Position numbers and translations under genes: made by a program | Shown here: positions 15,439 to 23,298 of the stretch, piece after piece | How the letters are laid out: each line of letters opens with the position of its first letter | Position numbering within the stretch: position 1 is the stretch's first letter | NCBI GenBank assembly: GCA_002320455.1 | Contig: DCKU01000110.1 | Coordinates: 5,646 to 29,041 of the forward strand | Reading direction: 5' to 3' | Source of the DNA: Salinisphaera sp. UBA1666 | Lineage (GTDB): Bacteria > Pseudomonadota > Gammaproteobacteria > Nevskiales > Salinisphaeraceae | DNA: 23,396 nucleotides | The notes under the pieces: generated by a model | What the model saw: only the letters and a program-made list of their open reading frames with translations | Database searches by the model: none | What the model was told of the DNA's origin: nothing

Positions 15439-16383
15439 CTAACGCGTGACCTTTGCTGCTTTTTCGGCGTCTTCTTCCTTGGGCGGGAACAAGTCGTGGG
15501 CATCGATATTCAAGAACAGCGCCAGCACGCTGGCCACGAAGATCGACGAATACGTGCCGGTCACGATACCCACCAGAAGCGCCGCGGCGAAGCCGTGAAT
15601 GACCGGCCCGCCCAGGAAGAACAAGGCCAGAAGGGTGAGAATTGTGGTGCCCGAGGTCATCAGCGTACGCGAGAGCGTCTGGTTGACCGCGGCGTTGACG
15701 ACTTCTCGAGGAGTGGCCTTTCGCATACGCCGGAAGTTCTCGCGGATACGGTCATAGACCACAATTGTGTCGTTGAGCGAATAGCCCAGAACCGCCAAGA
15801 GCGCGGCCAGCACGGTCAAATCGAAGTCCATGTGCGTGAACGAGAACACGCCCAGGGTGATGACAATGTCATGTACAAGCGCGGCCACGGCCCCGGCCGA
15901 AAGCTTCCAATGGAAACGAAAGATCACATAGATCAGGATCGCGATGACCGTATACAACAGGGCCAGCCCGCCCTTGTTGACCAGGTTCTGCCCCACCTGC
16001 GGGCCGATGAATTCCACGCTCTGGAGCTGACCGCCCGGCGGCCCGGAGGCCAGCGCGCCCATGATGTTGTCACCGACGGCTGCGGCTTCTTGTTCGCCGT
16101 TGGCCGCCGGCAGGCGAATGAGCGCGGTGTCGGCGCTGCCGAAGTGCTGGACGGTGCGATCGGTGTACCCGGCGTTATCTAGGGCCTGACGCACATCGCC
16201 CAGCTCGACTTCTTGCGGATACGCCACGTGGACCACGACACCGCCGGTGAAGTCGATGCCAAAACTCAGCTTGCCCACCATGAGCGAGCCGATACTGGCC
16301 AGCAGCACGATCGCCGAGATGATGACCGCGTAACGCCCGAAGCCGACGAAATCGATCGAGGTGTTGGACTTGATCAAACGCAT
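15439..16383 (-). CDS. secF: Protein translocase subunit SecF
   Basis: SecF works with SecD and YajC to drive protein export through SecYEG by using the proton gradient on the periplasmic side. The 314-residue protein has an N-terminal transmembrane helix (about 17-37), then the signature FGIDFTGGVVVHVAYP and a periplasmic domain. Five further transmembrane helices follow, including VLAALLAVLGYSLNDTIVVYDRIREN, which is the conserved membrane motif. The C-terminal tail is charged (DLFPPKEEDAEKAAKV). It is 13 bp after secD. Length matches E. coli SecF (323). Confidence 0.97.
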   Translation of the reverse strand: MRLIKSNTSIDFVGFGRYAVIISAIVLLASIGSLMVGKLSFGIDFTGGVVVHVAYPQEVELGDVRQALDNAGYTDRTVQHFGSADTALIRLPAANGEQEAAAVGDNIMGALASGPPGGQLQSVEFIGPQVGQNLVNKGGLALLYTVIAILIYVIFRFHWKLSAGAVAALVHDIVITLGVFSFTHMDFDLTVLAALLAVLGYSLNDTIVVYDRIRENFRRMRKATPREVVNAAVNQTLSRTLMTSGTTILTLLALFFLGGPVIHGFAAALLVGIVTGTYSSIFVASVLALFLNIDAHDLFPPKEEDAEKAAKVTR

Positions 16384-16396
16384 AATCGGCGCTTCC

Positions 16397-18247
16397 TTAG
16401 ATCGAGATCTTTTTCAACCGGGCCTTGCGGCCGTAGATCAGATTAGCCAGCGCACGCGTGCCCATGATGGCGGTGAACATCGACGTCACGATGCCCAGCG
16501 ACAGGGTGATGGCAAAGCCCTTGATCGGGCCGCTGCCAAAACCGAACAGCATGAGCGCTGCGATCAGCGTCGTGATGTTGGCATCGAAAATTGAGGTGAA
16601 CGCCTTGTCGTAGCCCTGCTTGATCGCCGACTGCGGCGCACTTCCGGCGTCCAGCTCTTCACGTATGCGCTCGAAAATCAGCACGTTGGCGTCGACGGCC
16701 ATGCCAATGGTCAGCACGATACCGGCGATACCGGGCAGTGTGAGCGTGGCTTGCAACAGCGAAAGCGCTGCCACGACCAGCACCAGGTTCATGAGCAGGG
16801 CCACGTCGGCCATCAAGCCGAACAGGCGGTAATAGACCGCCATGAACAGCACGACCACGAGAAAGCCCACGATGACCGCATTACGCCCCTGTGCAATGTT
16901 ATCGGCCCCCAGGCTCGGGCCGATGGTGCGCTCTTGCACGATGTTGACCGGTGCGGCCAGCGCGCCGGCGCGCAGCAGCAACGCCAGATCGTGGGCTTCG
17001 CCCTGAGCCAGGCCGGTGGTCTGGAAGCGCTTGCCGAACGCGCTCTGAATGTTGGCGATGCTGATGACCCGCTGGTCGGTGGTCGGGCGTGTGATCTTCT
17101 CGCCGTCTTCGTAGCTGGTCTCGTAGCGGGTTTCGGTATACAGCACCGCCATCGGATCGCCGACATGCGACGACGTGACGTCGTACATATTGCTGGCCGC
17201 CTGACCGTCCAGCGTGACAAATACCGCCGGCTGGTTGGACTGTTGATCAAACCCGGCCGAGGCATCGACCAGCTGATCGCCCGAGGCGATGACGTCGGCC
17301 TGCAACAGGATCGGCTGGCCGTCGTCGGTCTTAAACAGCTCGCTACCGTCGGGCACGTTGCCGCTGCGCTCGGCTTCTTGCGGATCGTGCGACTGATCCA
17401 CCAGGCGATATTCCAGCGTGGCCGTCTTGCCGAGCAGGCGTTTGGCCTGCGCGGTGTCTTGCACCCCCGGCAGCTCGACCACGATTTGGTCCTGACCCTG
17501 GCGCTGGACCAACGGCTCGGCCACGCCCAGCTCGTTGACCCGGTTACGCAGCGTGGTGAGGTTCTGCTCCAGCGCAAAAGCGCGGATGTCCTTGGCCCGT
17601 GACTCGGTCAGCGTGGCAACAAGGCTGTCGGCGCCCTGGCCGGGCCGAAAGTCGAGGTTGGCGAACTGGCTCGGCAGCGCATCACGTGCAGCGCCCAGGG
17701 CCTGGGCGTTAGGAAAGCTGATCCGGACGCTGTCGCCGTCCTGATAGGCCCGGCTGTAGCGGATCTCGTTCTCTCGCAGATAGGCCGGCAGATCGCGGGC
17801 GTAGCGCTCGTAGGTGTTGTCGAACACCGTGTCCATGTCGACCTGCAACAGGAAATGTACCCCGCCGCGCAGGTCTAGCCCTAGTGACATCGGTTCGGCG
17901 CCGATCGCACGCAGCCAGCCCGGCGTGGAGGGCGCCAGGTTGAGTGCCACCGTGTAGTCGTCGCCGAGCTGTCGTTTCAAGGCGCCGGCGGCCGCAAGCT
18001 GGGCTTCGGTGCCTTTGAAACGTGCCAGGAGTCGGTCATCTTCAAGGCGCACGCTCGTGGCCGGGACATCATCATTGCCCAGAATGGTGTTGACGCGATC
18101 AACCAGCGCGGGCCCGGCAGATGCGTTATCCGAGGCGGATACCTGGACGGCCGGCTGTTCGCCGAAGACGTTGGGCAAGGCATACAACAGCCCGACGACC
18201 AACACGGCGAGCAACAACAGATACTTCCACAGCGGATAACGATTCAT
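16397..18247 (-). CDS. secD: Protein translocase subunit SecD
   Basis: SecD pairs with SecF in the RND-like export motor. The 616-residue protein has an N-terminal transmembrane helix (about 7-27), then the signature MSLGLDLRGGVHFLLQVD. The large periplasmic domain includes RVNELGVAEPLVQRQGQDQIVVELPG. Five C-terminal transmembrane helices follow, with IAGIVLTIGMAVDANVLIFE, the conserved motif whose Asp takes part in proton use. Length is the same as E. coli SecD (615). The gene lies 55 bp after yajC and 13 bp before secF, in the standard order. Confidence 0.98.
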   Translation of the reverse strand: MNRYPLWKYLLLLAVLVVGLLYALPNVFGEQPAVQVSASDNASAGPALVDRVNTILGNDDVPATSVRLEDDRLLARFKGTEAQLAAAGALKRQLGDDYTVALNLAPSTPGWLRAIGAEPMSLGLDLRGGVHFLLQVDMDTVFDNTYERYARDLPAYLRENEIRYSRAYQDGDSVRISFPNAQALGAARDALPSQFANLDFRPGQGADSLVATLTESRAKDIRAFALEQNLTTLRNRVNELGVAEPLVQRQGQDQIVVELPGVQDTAQAKRLLGKTATLEYRLVDQSHDPQEAERSGNVPDGSELFKTDDGQPILLQADVIASGDQLVDASAGFDQQSNQPAVFVTLDGQAASNMYDVTSSHVGDPMAVLYTETRYETSYEDGEKITRPTTDQRVISIANIQSAFGKRFQTTGLAQGEAHDLALLLRAGALAAPVNIVQERTIGPSLGADNIAQGRNAVIVGFLVVVLFMAVYYRLFGLMADVALLMNLVLVVAALSLLQATLTLPGIAGIVLTIGMAVDANVLIFERIREELDAGSAPQSAIKQGYDKAFTSIFDANITTLIAALMLFGFGSGPIKGFAITLSLGIVTSMFTAIMGTRALANLIYGRKARLKKISI

Positions 18248-18302
18248 GGCGCCCCGATGGGATAACGATGAGACAACGGTTCACACAGCACGGTGCGAGA
18301 AC

Positions 18303-18632
18303 TTACAGCGCTTCGAGCGTGCCCTTTGGAACGACGCTGGTCACCGACGACTTCTGAACCCGGACTTCAGTGCCCTGGGCGATCTCGACCACCAAGAAGT
18401 TCTCGCCCACTTCGCGGATCTTGCCGGCCAAGCCGCCTGCGGTAACGATCTCACTCCCCTTATCCAGCGATTCAAGCAGTTTCTTGTGTTCTTTCTGTCG
18501 CTTCATCTGCGGCCGGATGATCATGAAGTACATGAACACGAAGAACACCGCGACCATGAGAACGGTCGGGATAATGCTGCCGCCCTGTGCGCCGCCGCCC
18601 TGTGCGTACGCATCGGAAATCAGAAAGTCCAT
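18303..18632 (-). CDS. yajC: Preprotein translocase accessory subunit YajC
   Basis: A 109-residue small membrane protein with one transmembrane helix at about 19-40 and the YajC signature FMIIRPQMKRQKEHKKLLESL just after it. A cytoplasmic beta-rich domain follows (GSEIVTAGGLAGKIREVGENF). The N-terminal MDFLISDAYAQGG is also usual. YajC associates with SecDF. It sits between tgt and secD as in other gammaproteobacteria. The 136-bp gap to tgt has no evident terminator, so transcription from tgt may continue into it. Confidence 0.95.
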   Translation of the reverse strand: MDFLISDAYAQGGGAQGGSIIPTVLMVAVFFVFMYFMIIRPQMKRQKEHKKLLESLDKGSEIVTAGGLAGKIREVGENFLVVEIAQGTEVRVQKSSVTSVVPKGTLEAL

Positions 18633-18768
18633 CTTGTCTGCCCTCGAAGATGAGTGGGTGCTGAGTTGAAAAACAGCCGGGCCGGTGCCCGGTCATCGGA
18701 CGGAGCGGCGTTATGCAGCCCCGGGAAATCAAGCCCGGCAGTATGCCACAGGCGCGGCCCCTGCCCGG

Positions 18769-19902
18769 TCACGCCCAGCCGCCGTGGGCGGCCTGTGGCG
18801 TGCCTGCGCCTTCGGGACCGGTGAAAAACGCGCGCTGGAACGCAGGATAGGCATCCGCATCGATGGCCGCGCGAATACGGCCCATCAGCTTTTGGTAGTA
18901 CGCCAGGTTGTGCCAGGTGCACAGGCGCGCGCCCAGGATCTCGCCGCAGCGATGCAGATGATGAAGATACGCGCGGCTGTAGTGACGACAGGTATAACAG
19001 TCACAGTCCGCGTCCAGCGGCGCCGTATCGTGCTTGTGGACCGCATTCTTGATCTTGACGATGCCGGCATGGGTAAACAGATAACCGTTGCGTGCGTTGC
19101 GCGTGGGCATGACACAGTCGAACATGTCGATTCCATAACCCACTGAAGCCACCAAATCGGCCGGCGTGCCCACACCCATCAAGTAGCGCGGCGCATCGGC
19201 CGGCGTAAGCGGCAAGATGTGTGCCAGAACGCCTGCCTTGTCGTCCCATCCCTCACCGACGGACACGCCGCCGATGGCATAGCCATCGAAGCCGATATCA
19301 ACGAGCGCGGCCATGGATTCGGCGCGCAGATCACTATAAATGCTGCCCTGGTTGATGCCGAATAGCTTGTTCGCGGAGTCGCCATGTGCAGCGCGACAGC
19401 GCGCGGCCCAGCGCATCGACAGTTGCATCGAAGATGCAGCATCGGCCTTGGCGACGGGAAAATCAGTGCACTCGTCCAGACACATTACGATGTCGGAATT
19501 CAGCGAGTGCTGCACCGCGATCGAGCGCTCCGGGCTCATGAACCACTTGGCGCCGTCGATCGGTGACGCAAAGGCCACGCCTTCTTCGGTGAGCTTGCGC
19601 ATTTCGGCCAGGCTCCAGACCTGAAAGCCGCCGGAATCGGTCAGGATCGGGCCCTGCCAATGCATGAAGTCATGCAACCCGCCGTGGGCATCGATGATGT
19701 CGGTGCCCGGACGCAGCATCAGATGGTACGTGTTGCCCAGCACGATCTCGGCACCGAGACCGGCGACCTCTTCCGGCGTCATGCCCTTGACCGTGCCGTA
19801 AGTGCCCACGGGCATGAACGTCGGGGTCTCGACCGTACCGTGCGGCAGGTGCACCCGTCCGCGACGCGCGTCACCCGAAACTGCGAGGGATTCGTAGATC
19901 AT
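18769..19902 (-). CDS. tgt: Queuine tRNA-ribosyltransferase
   Basis: Tgt exchanges guanine-34 for the queuine precursor preQ1 in tRNAs for Asp, Asn, His and Tyr. The 377-residue protein has the active-site segment ILTDSGGFQVWSL (Asp89), the nucleophile Asp262 in IDMFDCVMPTRNARNG, and the zinc site Cys300, Cys302, Cys305 and His331 (DCDCYTC and TWHNLAYYQKLM). Length is near E. coli Tgt (375). The queA gene, which usually precedes tgt, is not here; the divergent neighbour is dacB. An upstream -10-like TAAACT leaves a leader of only a few bases. Confidence 0.97.
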   Translation of the reverse strand: MIYESLAVSGDARRGRVHLPHGTVETPTFMPVGTYGTVKGMTPEEVAGLGAEIVLGNTYHLMLRPGTDIIDAHGGLHDFMHWQGPILTDSGGFQVWSLAEMRKLTEEGVAFASPIDGAKWFMSPERSIAVQHSLNSDIVMCLDECTDFPVAKADAASSMQLSMRWAARCRAAHGDSANKLFGINQGSIYSDLRAESMAALVDIGFDGYAIGGVSVGEGWDDKAGVLAHILPLTPADAPRYLMGVGTPADLVASVGYGIDMFDCVMPTRNARNGYLFTHAGIVKIKNAVHKHDTAPLDADCDCYTCRHYSRAYLHHLHRCGEILGARLCTWHNLAYYQKLMGRIRAAIDADAYPAFQRAFFTGPEGAGTPQAAHGGWA

Positions 19903-19910
19903 GGCGGCGG

Positions 19911-19939
19911 AGTTTAGAGCCCCGCCGGCGCGCCGTCGA
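19911..19939 (-). promoter_or_regulatory. Candidate tgt promoter with very short leader
   Basis: On the minus strand TCGACG (19939-19934, 4/6 match to -35) and TAAACT (19916-19911, -10) are 17 bp apart. The expected transcript start lies just a few bases before the tgt ATG at 19902, so the mRNA would be almost leaderless. No Shine-Dalgarno sequence is visible before tgt, which agrees with this. It is a visual match only. Confidence 0.35.
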
Positions 19940-20020
19940 TGCTGATTGACCGGATAGGCTCGTACGCAAACGCGTCAGGCCCTACACTGAAATTCTGCCC
20001 GCTGACTGACCGCCACCGTA

Positions 20021-21514
20021 ATGCTGCTGATGCTTAATCGTGCCCGTCTTACTCGTGTCGTCGTTCTTTTTACCGGCGCACTGATGGCCGCGCCTGCCCT
20101 GGCTGCGCCCATGGCGCTGTCTAACCTGGCCCAGCTGAACCGACACGCCAAGGTCAGTGCCTATGTCATGAAACTGGCTGATCGCTCGACGATCGCCGAG
20201 CTCAACGGCGCCCAGCGGCTGCGCCCGGCCTCATCGAGCAAGCTCTTCGCGGCTTCGGCGGCACTGCAACAGTTTGGCCCCGAGCATCGATTCACATCGC
20301 GCTTCACCAGCCAGGCCCCGATCAGCGGCAACACGCTGCGCGGGGACCTGGTTTTTGTGGGCGGCGGGGATCCGGCGCTGGATACCCCGGCGCTGCGGAC
20401 CCTGGTCGCGCGCCTGTCGGGGCGTGGCATTCAGACCGTGGCCGGTGATCTGGTCATCGACGATGGCCTGTTTGGTCCGGTGCCGTGTCTGACCCAGGAC
20501 CGCTGCGCGGCCCAGCGGCGCTCGTCGCACGCCTACAGCGCTCCGCTGTCGGCGGCCGGCGTGAACTTCGGCACGGTCAACGTCACGCTGTATCCCGGTG
20601 ACGCGCCGGGCGGGCCGAGCCGCGTGGTACTGCAGCCCGCCGGCCTGCCGGGCTATCAAATCGATAACCGGGTCGACACCGTTGCCCGCGGGGGCAGTGC
20701 TGGCGTCTCGGCCTGGCGCACCTACGAGGCCGGCGTATCCACGCTGCACCTGCGCGGAAAATTACCTGTCGGCTACGGCGCTTATGATTTTCAGCGCGGC
20801 GTGACTGGGCCGGCCGAGGAAACCGCCAAGATGCTCTCCACACTATTGTCGGAAGCAGGCATCCGCGTGACCGGGCGCGTGCGCACGCAGAGCAGCGACT
20901 ACGACAGCCACGGCGCCCTGCTCGCCGAGATACAAAGCGACACCTTGGCCGAGCAGCTGATCCCCATGCTGGCTTATTCCAACAATTACATGGCCGATAC
21001 GTTGACCCTGGATGTAGCCGCCGACAGCGGTTATAACCTGCCGTTGACGCTACCGCGGGCCTCACAGGCGCTCGAAGCCCTGGCCGATCGGGCCGACGCA
21101 TTTACCTTCGGCTCGGCCGGCAACGGCTCGAGTGCGGCATTCACCAGCGGCAGCGGCCTGTCGCTGGAAAACGATATCTCGGCGCGTGATCTCGTGGCCC
21201 TGCTGGATTACATGTATCACCAAGATGCGCTGTTCCCGGCGTTCTACGGGGCGATTCCGGTGCCGCTATCAGCGCCGTCACGCACGCTCAAACAAGGCAA
21301 CTTCGATTTCCAGACCCGGATCGTGGCCAAGACCGGCACGTTGTCAGAGCCGGTCACCGTGCGCGCGCTCGCCGGCTACATGCGCCTGTCGGACGGCGGC
21401 TTTGCAGCGTTCGGGATCCTCATCAACGGCACCGATGATGATCCGGCGCTTTCGTATCAGCAGACCGTAACCGCTTATCAGAAGGATCTCGAGGCGATAC
21501 TGGCTGCTTATTGA
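20021..21514 (+). CDS. dacB: D-alanyl-D-alanine carboxypeptidase/endopeptidase, PBP4 (DacB) family
   Basis: A periplasmic penicillin-binding protein that trims or cleaves peptidoglycan peptide cross-links. The 497-residue protein has a signal peptide (hydrophobic core about 13-24, cut likely after ALA near residue 28). All three active-site motifs are present: S71-S-S-K74 in RPASSSKLF, S320-N-N322 in AYSNNYMADTL, and K437-T-G439 in VAKTGTLSE. A large insert between the first two motifs (about 100-290) is typical for PBP4/DacB, and VFVGGGDPAL is a family hallmark. The ATG at 20021 is followed three codons later by another; neither has a clear ribosome binding site, so the start may be at either. 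TACACT at 19983-19988 may be a -10 box. It is divergent from tgt. Confidence 0.94.
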   Translation: MLLMLNRARLTRVVVLFTGALMAAPALAAPMALSNLAQLNRHAKVSAYVMKLADRSTIAELNGAQRLRPASSSKLFAASAALQQFGPEHRFTSRFTSQAPISGNTLRGDLVFVGGGDPALDTPALRTLVARLSGRGIQTVAGDLVIDDGLFGPVPCLTQDRCAAQRRSSHAYSAPLSAAGVNFGTVNVTLYPGDAPGGPSRVVLQPAGLPGYQIDNRVDTVARGGSAGVSAWRTYEAGVSTLHLRGKLPVGYGAYDFQRGVTGPAEETAKMLSTLLSEAGIRVTGRVRTQSSDYDSHGALLAEIQSDTLAEQLIPMLAYSNNYMADTLTLDVAADSGYNLPLTLPRASQALEALADRADAFTFGSAGNGSSAAFTSGSGLSLENDISARDLVALLDYMYHQDALFPAFYGAIPVPLSAPSRTLKQGNFDFQTRIVAKTGTLSEPVTVRALAGYMRLSDGGFAAFGILINGTDDDPALSYQQTVTAYQKDLEAILAAY

Positions 21515-21549
21515 TCGTCGAGCCACCACCGGTGTTTGTGCCAGGGATA

Positions 21550-21577
21550 TTGTCACCTGTGCCACGACCGGTATACT
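21550..21577 (+). promoter_or_regulatory. Promoter of the tRNA-Leu gene
   Basis: TTGTCA (21550-21555) and TATACT (21572-21577) are separated by 16 bp and match the sigma-70 consensus 5/6 each. The -10 box ends 12 bp before the mature tRNA start. A GC-rich discriminator (GCGCGC) follows, as often found at stable RNA promoters under stringent control. Confidence 0.75.
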
Positions 21578-21589
21578 GCGCGCTGTCGC

Positions 21590-21676
21590 GCCCGGGTGGC
21601 GGAACTGGTAGACGCGTCGGATTCAAAATCCGATTCTGGTGACAGAGTGCGAGTTCGAGTCTCGCCCCGGGCACCA
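21590..21676 (+). tRNA. tRNA-Leu (anticodon CAA)
   Basis: An 87-nt class II tRNA with encoded CCA (21674-21676). The acceptor stem GCCCGGG (21590-21596) pairs with CCCGGGC (21666-21672), with A73 as discriminator. The anticodon stem TCGGA/TCCGA surrounds the loop TTCAAAA, giving CAA at 21624-21626. A long variable arm and a T arm GCGAG-TTCGAGT-CTCGC (21649-21665) are visible. It reads UUG codons. The gene borders a P4-type integrase gene, so its 3' end is the likely integration site of the element that starts here. Confidence 0.97.
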
Positions 21677-21692
21677 TCAACACCTCCAAGGA

Positions 21693-21839
21693 CGTCCATA
21701 ATCGTCCAAAATCAAGCCCGAATCCAAGCGATTACGGGCTTTTTTAATGCGCCAAGTTCCAGAGGAGTCTATTGCCATCCGGGGGTATCTGGGGGTATTT
21801 TTGGGGGTACCAGATTGAAGACCGCTTAGAGATACCCCC
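21693..21839. repeat. Short repeats between tRNA-Leu and integrase, candidate integrase arm sites
   Basis: GGGGGTA occurs three times in direct order (21781-21787, 21791-21797, 21803-21809), spaced 10 and 12 bp, and once inverted as TACCCCC (21833-21839). A further pair CGTCCA (21693-21698, 21703-21708) is 10 bp apart. Helical-turn spacing next to a tyrosine integrase and a tRNA 3' end is what one expects for arm-type binding sites of an att region. The crossover core should be in the tRNA 3' part; the matching copy at the far end of the element is outside the window. Confidence 0.5.
21714..21745 (+). terminator. Rho-independent terminator after tRNA-Leu
   Basis: AAGCCCG (21714-21720) pairs with CGGGCTT (21735-21741), extended by AATC/GATT with one bulged A, and six T follow at 21740-21745. 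It lies 37 bp after the tRNA and would end its transcript before the integrase gene. Confidence 0.85.
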
Positions 21840-21843
21840 AGCC

Positions 21844-23046
21844 ATGGTCCTCACCGCCGTCCAGGTTAAACAAGCCAAGCCCCGCAAGAAGCAATACAAG
21901 CTTTCGGATAGCGGCGGGCTTTATCTGCTCGTCAGACCCAATGGCGGCAGATACTGGCGATTGAAATATCGCTTTCACGGAAGAGAAAAAACACTCGCTT
22001 TCGGCACCGCGGAGGACCTCTCGTTAGCCGACGCCCGCTCGAAACGAGACGAGGCGCGCAAGCAGCTCATCGATGGCAACGATCCAATGGAGCTTAAGCG
22101 GCGGGCCCAGGAAACAGCCAAGGCCCGTCAGGCAAATGCATTCGAAACGATTGCCCGCGAATGGCACGAGCACAAACGTCCAAGATGGAGTGAAAAACAC
22201 GCCACGAAGGTTATACGCTCGATCGAGAATGATGTTTTCCCGGCGCTTGGCAGCCGACCTGTGGCCGAGATCACTCCGCCAGAAGTACTGCGGGTAATCC
22301 GCAAAATCGAGGAACGCGATGCTCTGGATTACTCCCATCGCGTTCTGCAGCGCATCGGCATGGTGTTCCGATATGCCATTGTCACGGGCAAGGCGACCTA
22401 TAATCCCGCTTCGGATCTCAAGGGTGCATTGAAAACCCGTAAGGCGCGACACCATGCCGCGCTATCTCGCGATGAATTACCTGCATTTCTGCAGGGCCTC
22501 GATACCTATGATGGGCATGTAATCACACGTTACGGCCTACAGCTCATCGCTTTGACCTTCCTACGTACCGGCGAGCTACGCGCTGCTAGGTGGACGGAGA
22601 TCGATATCGAGCGCGCTGAATGGCGCATACCGGCCGAACGCATGAAGCTCGGCGATGAACATATCGTGCCGCTGTCCGAGCAGGCCATAGAATTATTCGA
22701 AACGTTAAGCGAAATCACCGGCCGCTATGAGTATGTCTTTACCGGCCGGAACAGTACGTTGCGCCCCATGAGCGAGAACACGCTGCTCTACGCACTATAT
22801 CGCATGGGCTATAAGCGCCAAACGACGGTTCACGGCTTTAGAGCGACCGCGTCGACCATTCTTAATGAGAGCGGATTCAACCGAGACGCGATAGAACGCC
22901 AACTCGCACATGCGGAGGGCAATAAAGTCCGCGCCGCATACCATAGATCCGAATATCTGGAGGAGCGCCGCCAGATGATGCAGTGGTGGGGTGATTATCT
23001 CGACGATCTGAAACAACGCTCCAAGGTCACGCGGCTTCGCGCTTAG
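21844..23046 (+). CDS. P4-type tyrosine integrase
   Basis: A 400-residue site-specific recombinase of the P4/prophage island type. The N-terminal arm-binding domain (DUF4102 type) has LTAVQVKQAKPRKKQYKLSD, then GLYLLVRPNGGRYWRLKYR. The core-binding domain lies at about 98-190. Catalytic residues are visible: Arg246 in RTGELRAARW, Lys268, His330 and Arg333 in HGFRATAS, His356 in LAHAE, and the nucleophile Tyr366 in AAYHRSEY. Start ATG at 21844 gives the usual N-terminus. The frame is open further up to a TTG at 21772 that has AGAGGAG before it, so a longer form is possible. The gene is visibly less GC-rich than its neighbours and stands next to tRNA-Leu, as expected for acquired DNA. All motifs are intact, so it is probably active. 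Confidence 0.95.
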   Translation: MVLTAVQVKQAKPRKKQYKLSDSGGLYLLVRPNGGRYWRLKYRFHGREKTLAFGTAEDLSLADARSKRDEARKQLIDGNDPMELKRRAQETAKARQANAFETIAREWHEHKRPRWSEKHATKVIRSIENDVFPALGSRPVAEITPPEVLRVIRKIEERDALDYSHRVLQRIGMVFRYAIVTGKATYNPASDLKGALKTRKARHHAALSRDELPAFLQGLDTYDGHVITRYGLQLIALTFLRTGELRAARWTEIDIERAEWRIPAERMKLGDEHIVPLSEQAIELFETLSEITGRYEYVFTGRNSTLRPMSENTLLYALYRMGYKRQTTVHGFRATASTILNESGFNRDAIERQLAHAEGNKVRAAYHRSEYLEERRQMMQWWGDYLDDLKQRSKVTRLRA

Positions 23047-23162
23047 CGCATGCTGAGCTAACGCAACAACAGCCCCTTGGTTAGGAGGATTAGATCAGCC
23101 ATGACGCCACCATAACGATATTTGAACCGTTCAGCCTGACAGGCAAGCTCGAGCTATTCTCA

Positions 23163-23204
23163 AAATCCGGATAGGGGGCGCCATAGCGCCCCCTATCCGG
23201 ATTT
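23163..23204. repeat. Perfect 19-bp hairpin with CATA loop downstream of integrase
   Basis: The left arm (23163-23181), starting AAATCCGGATAGGGGG, pairs without mismatch with the right arm (23186-23204) around a 4-nt loop CATA. Three T end the plus-strand stem, and on the minus strand four T follow (CCGGATTTTG). It lies 116 bp after the integrase stop. It could be a terminator working in both directions, or a structured site of the mobile element. The length and perfection are unusual for a simple terminator. Confidence 0.8.
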
Positions 23205-23250
23205 GGCGTTGGACTAATATTGACGCCGTTCGATGCCCATCCTTTTATCC

Positions 23251-23298
23251 GCTCAGCCAAGTCCACAGGTTTGATTTACCTGTCCGGGGAAGCTGAGC
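23251..23298. repeat. Nested hairpin in the island tail
   Basis: GCTCAGC (23251-23257) mirrors GCTGAGC (23292-23298); inside, ACAGGT (23265-23270) mirrors ACCTGT (23278-23283) around TTGATTT. The pairing is interrupted by unpaired stretches. No T tract follows. Confidence 0.4.

Noticed and set aside
23067..23077. CAACAGCCCCT, identical to the end of the palindromic element at 10388-10398
   Set aside because: Only 11 bp match and no second arm is found nearby, so chance cannot be excluded.
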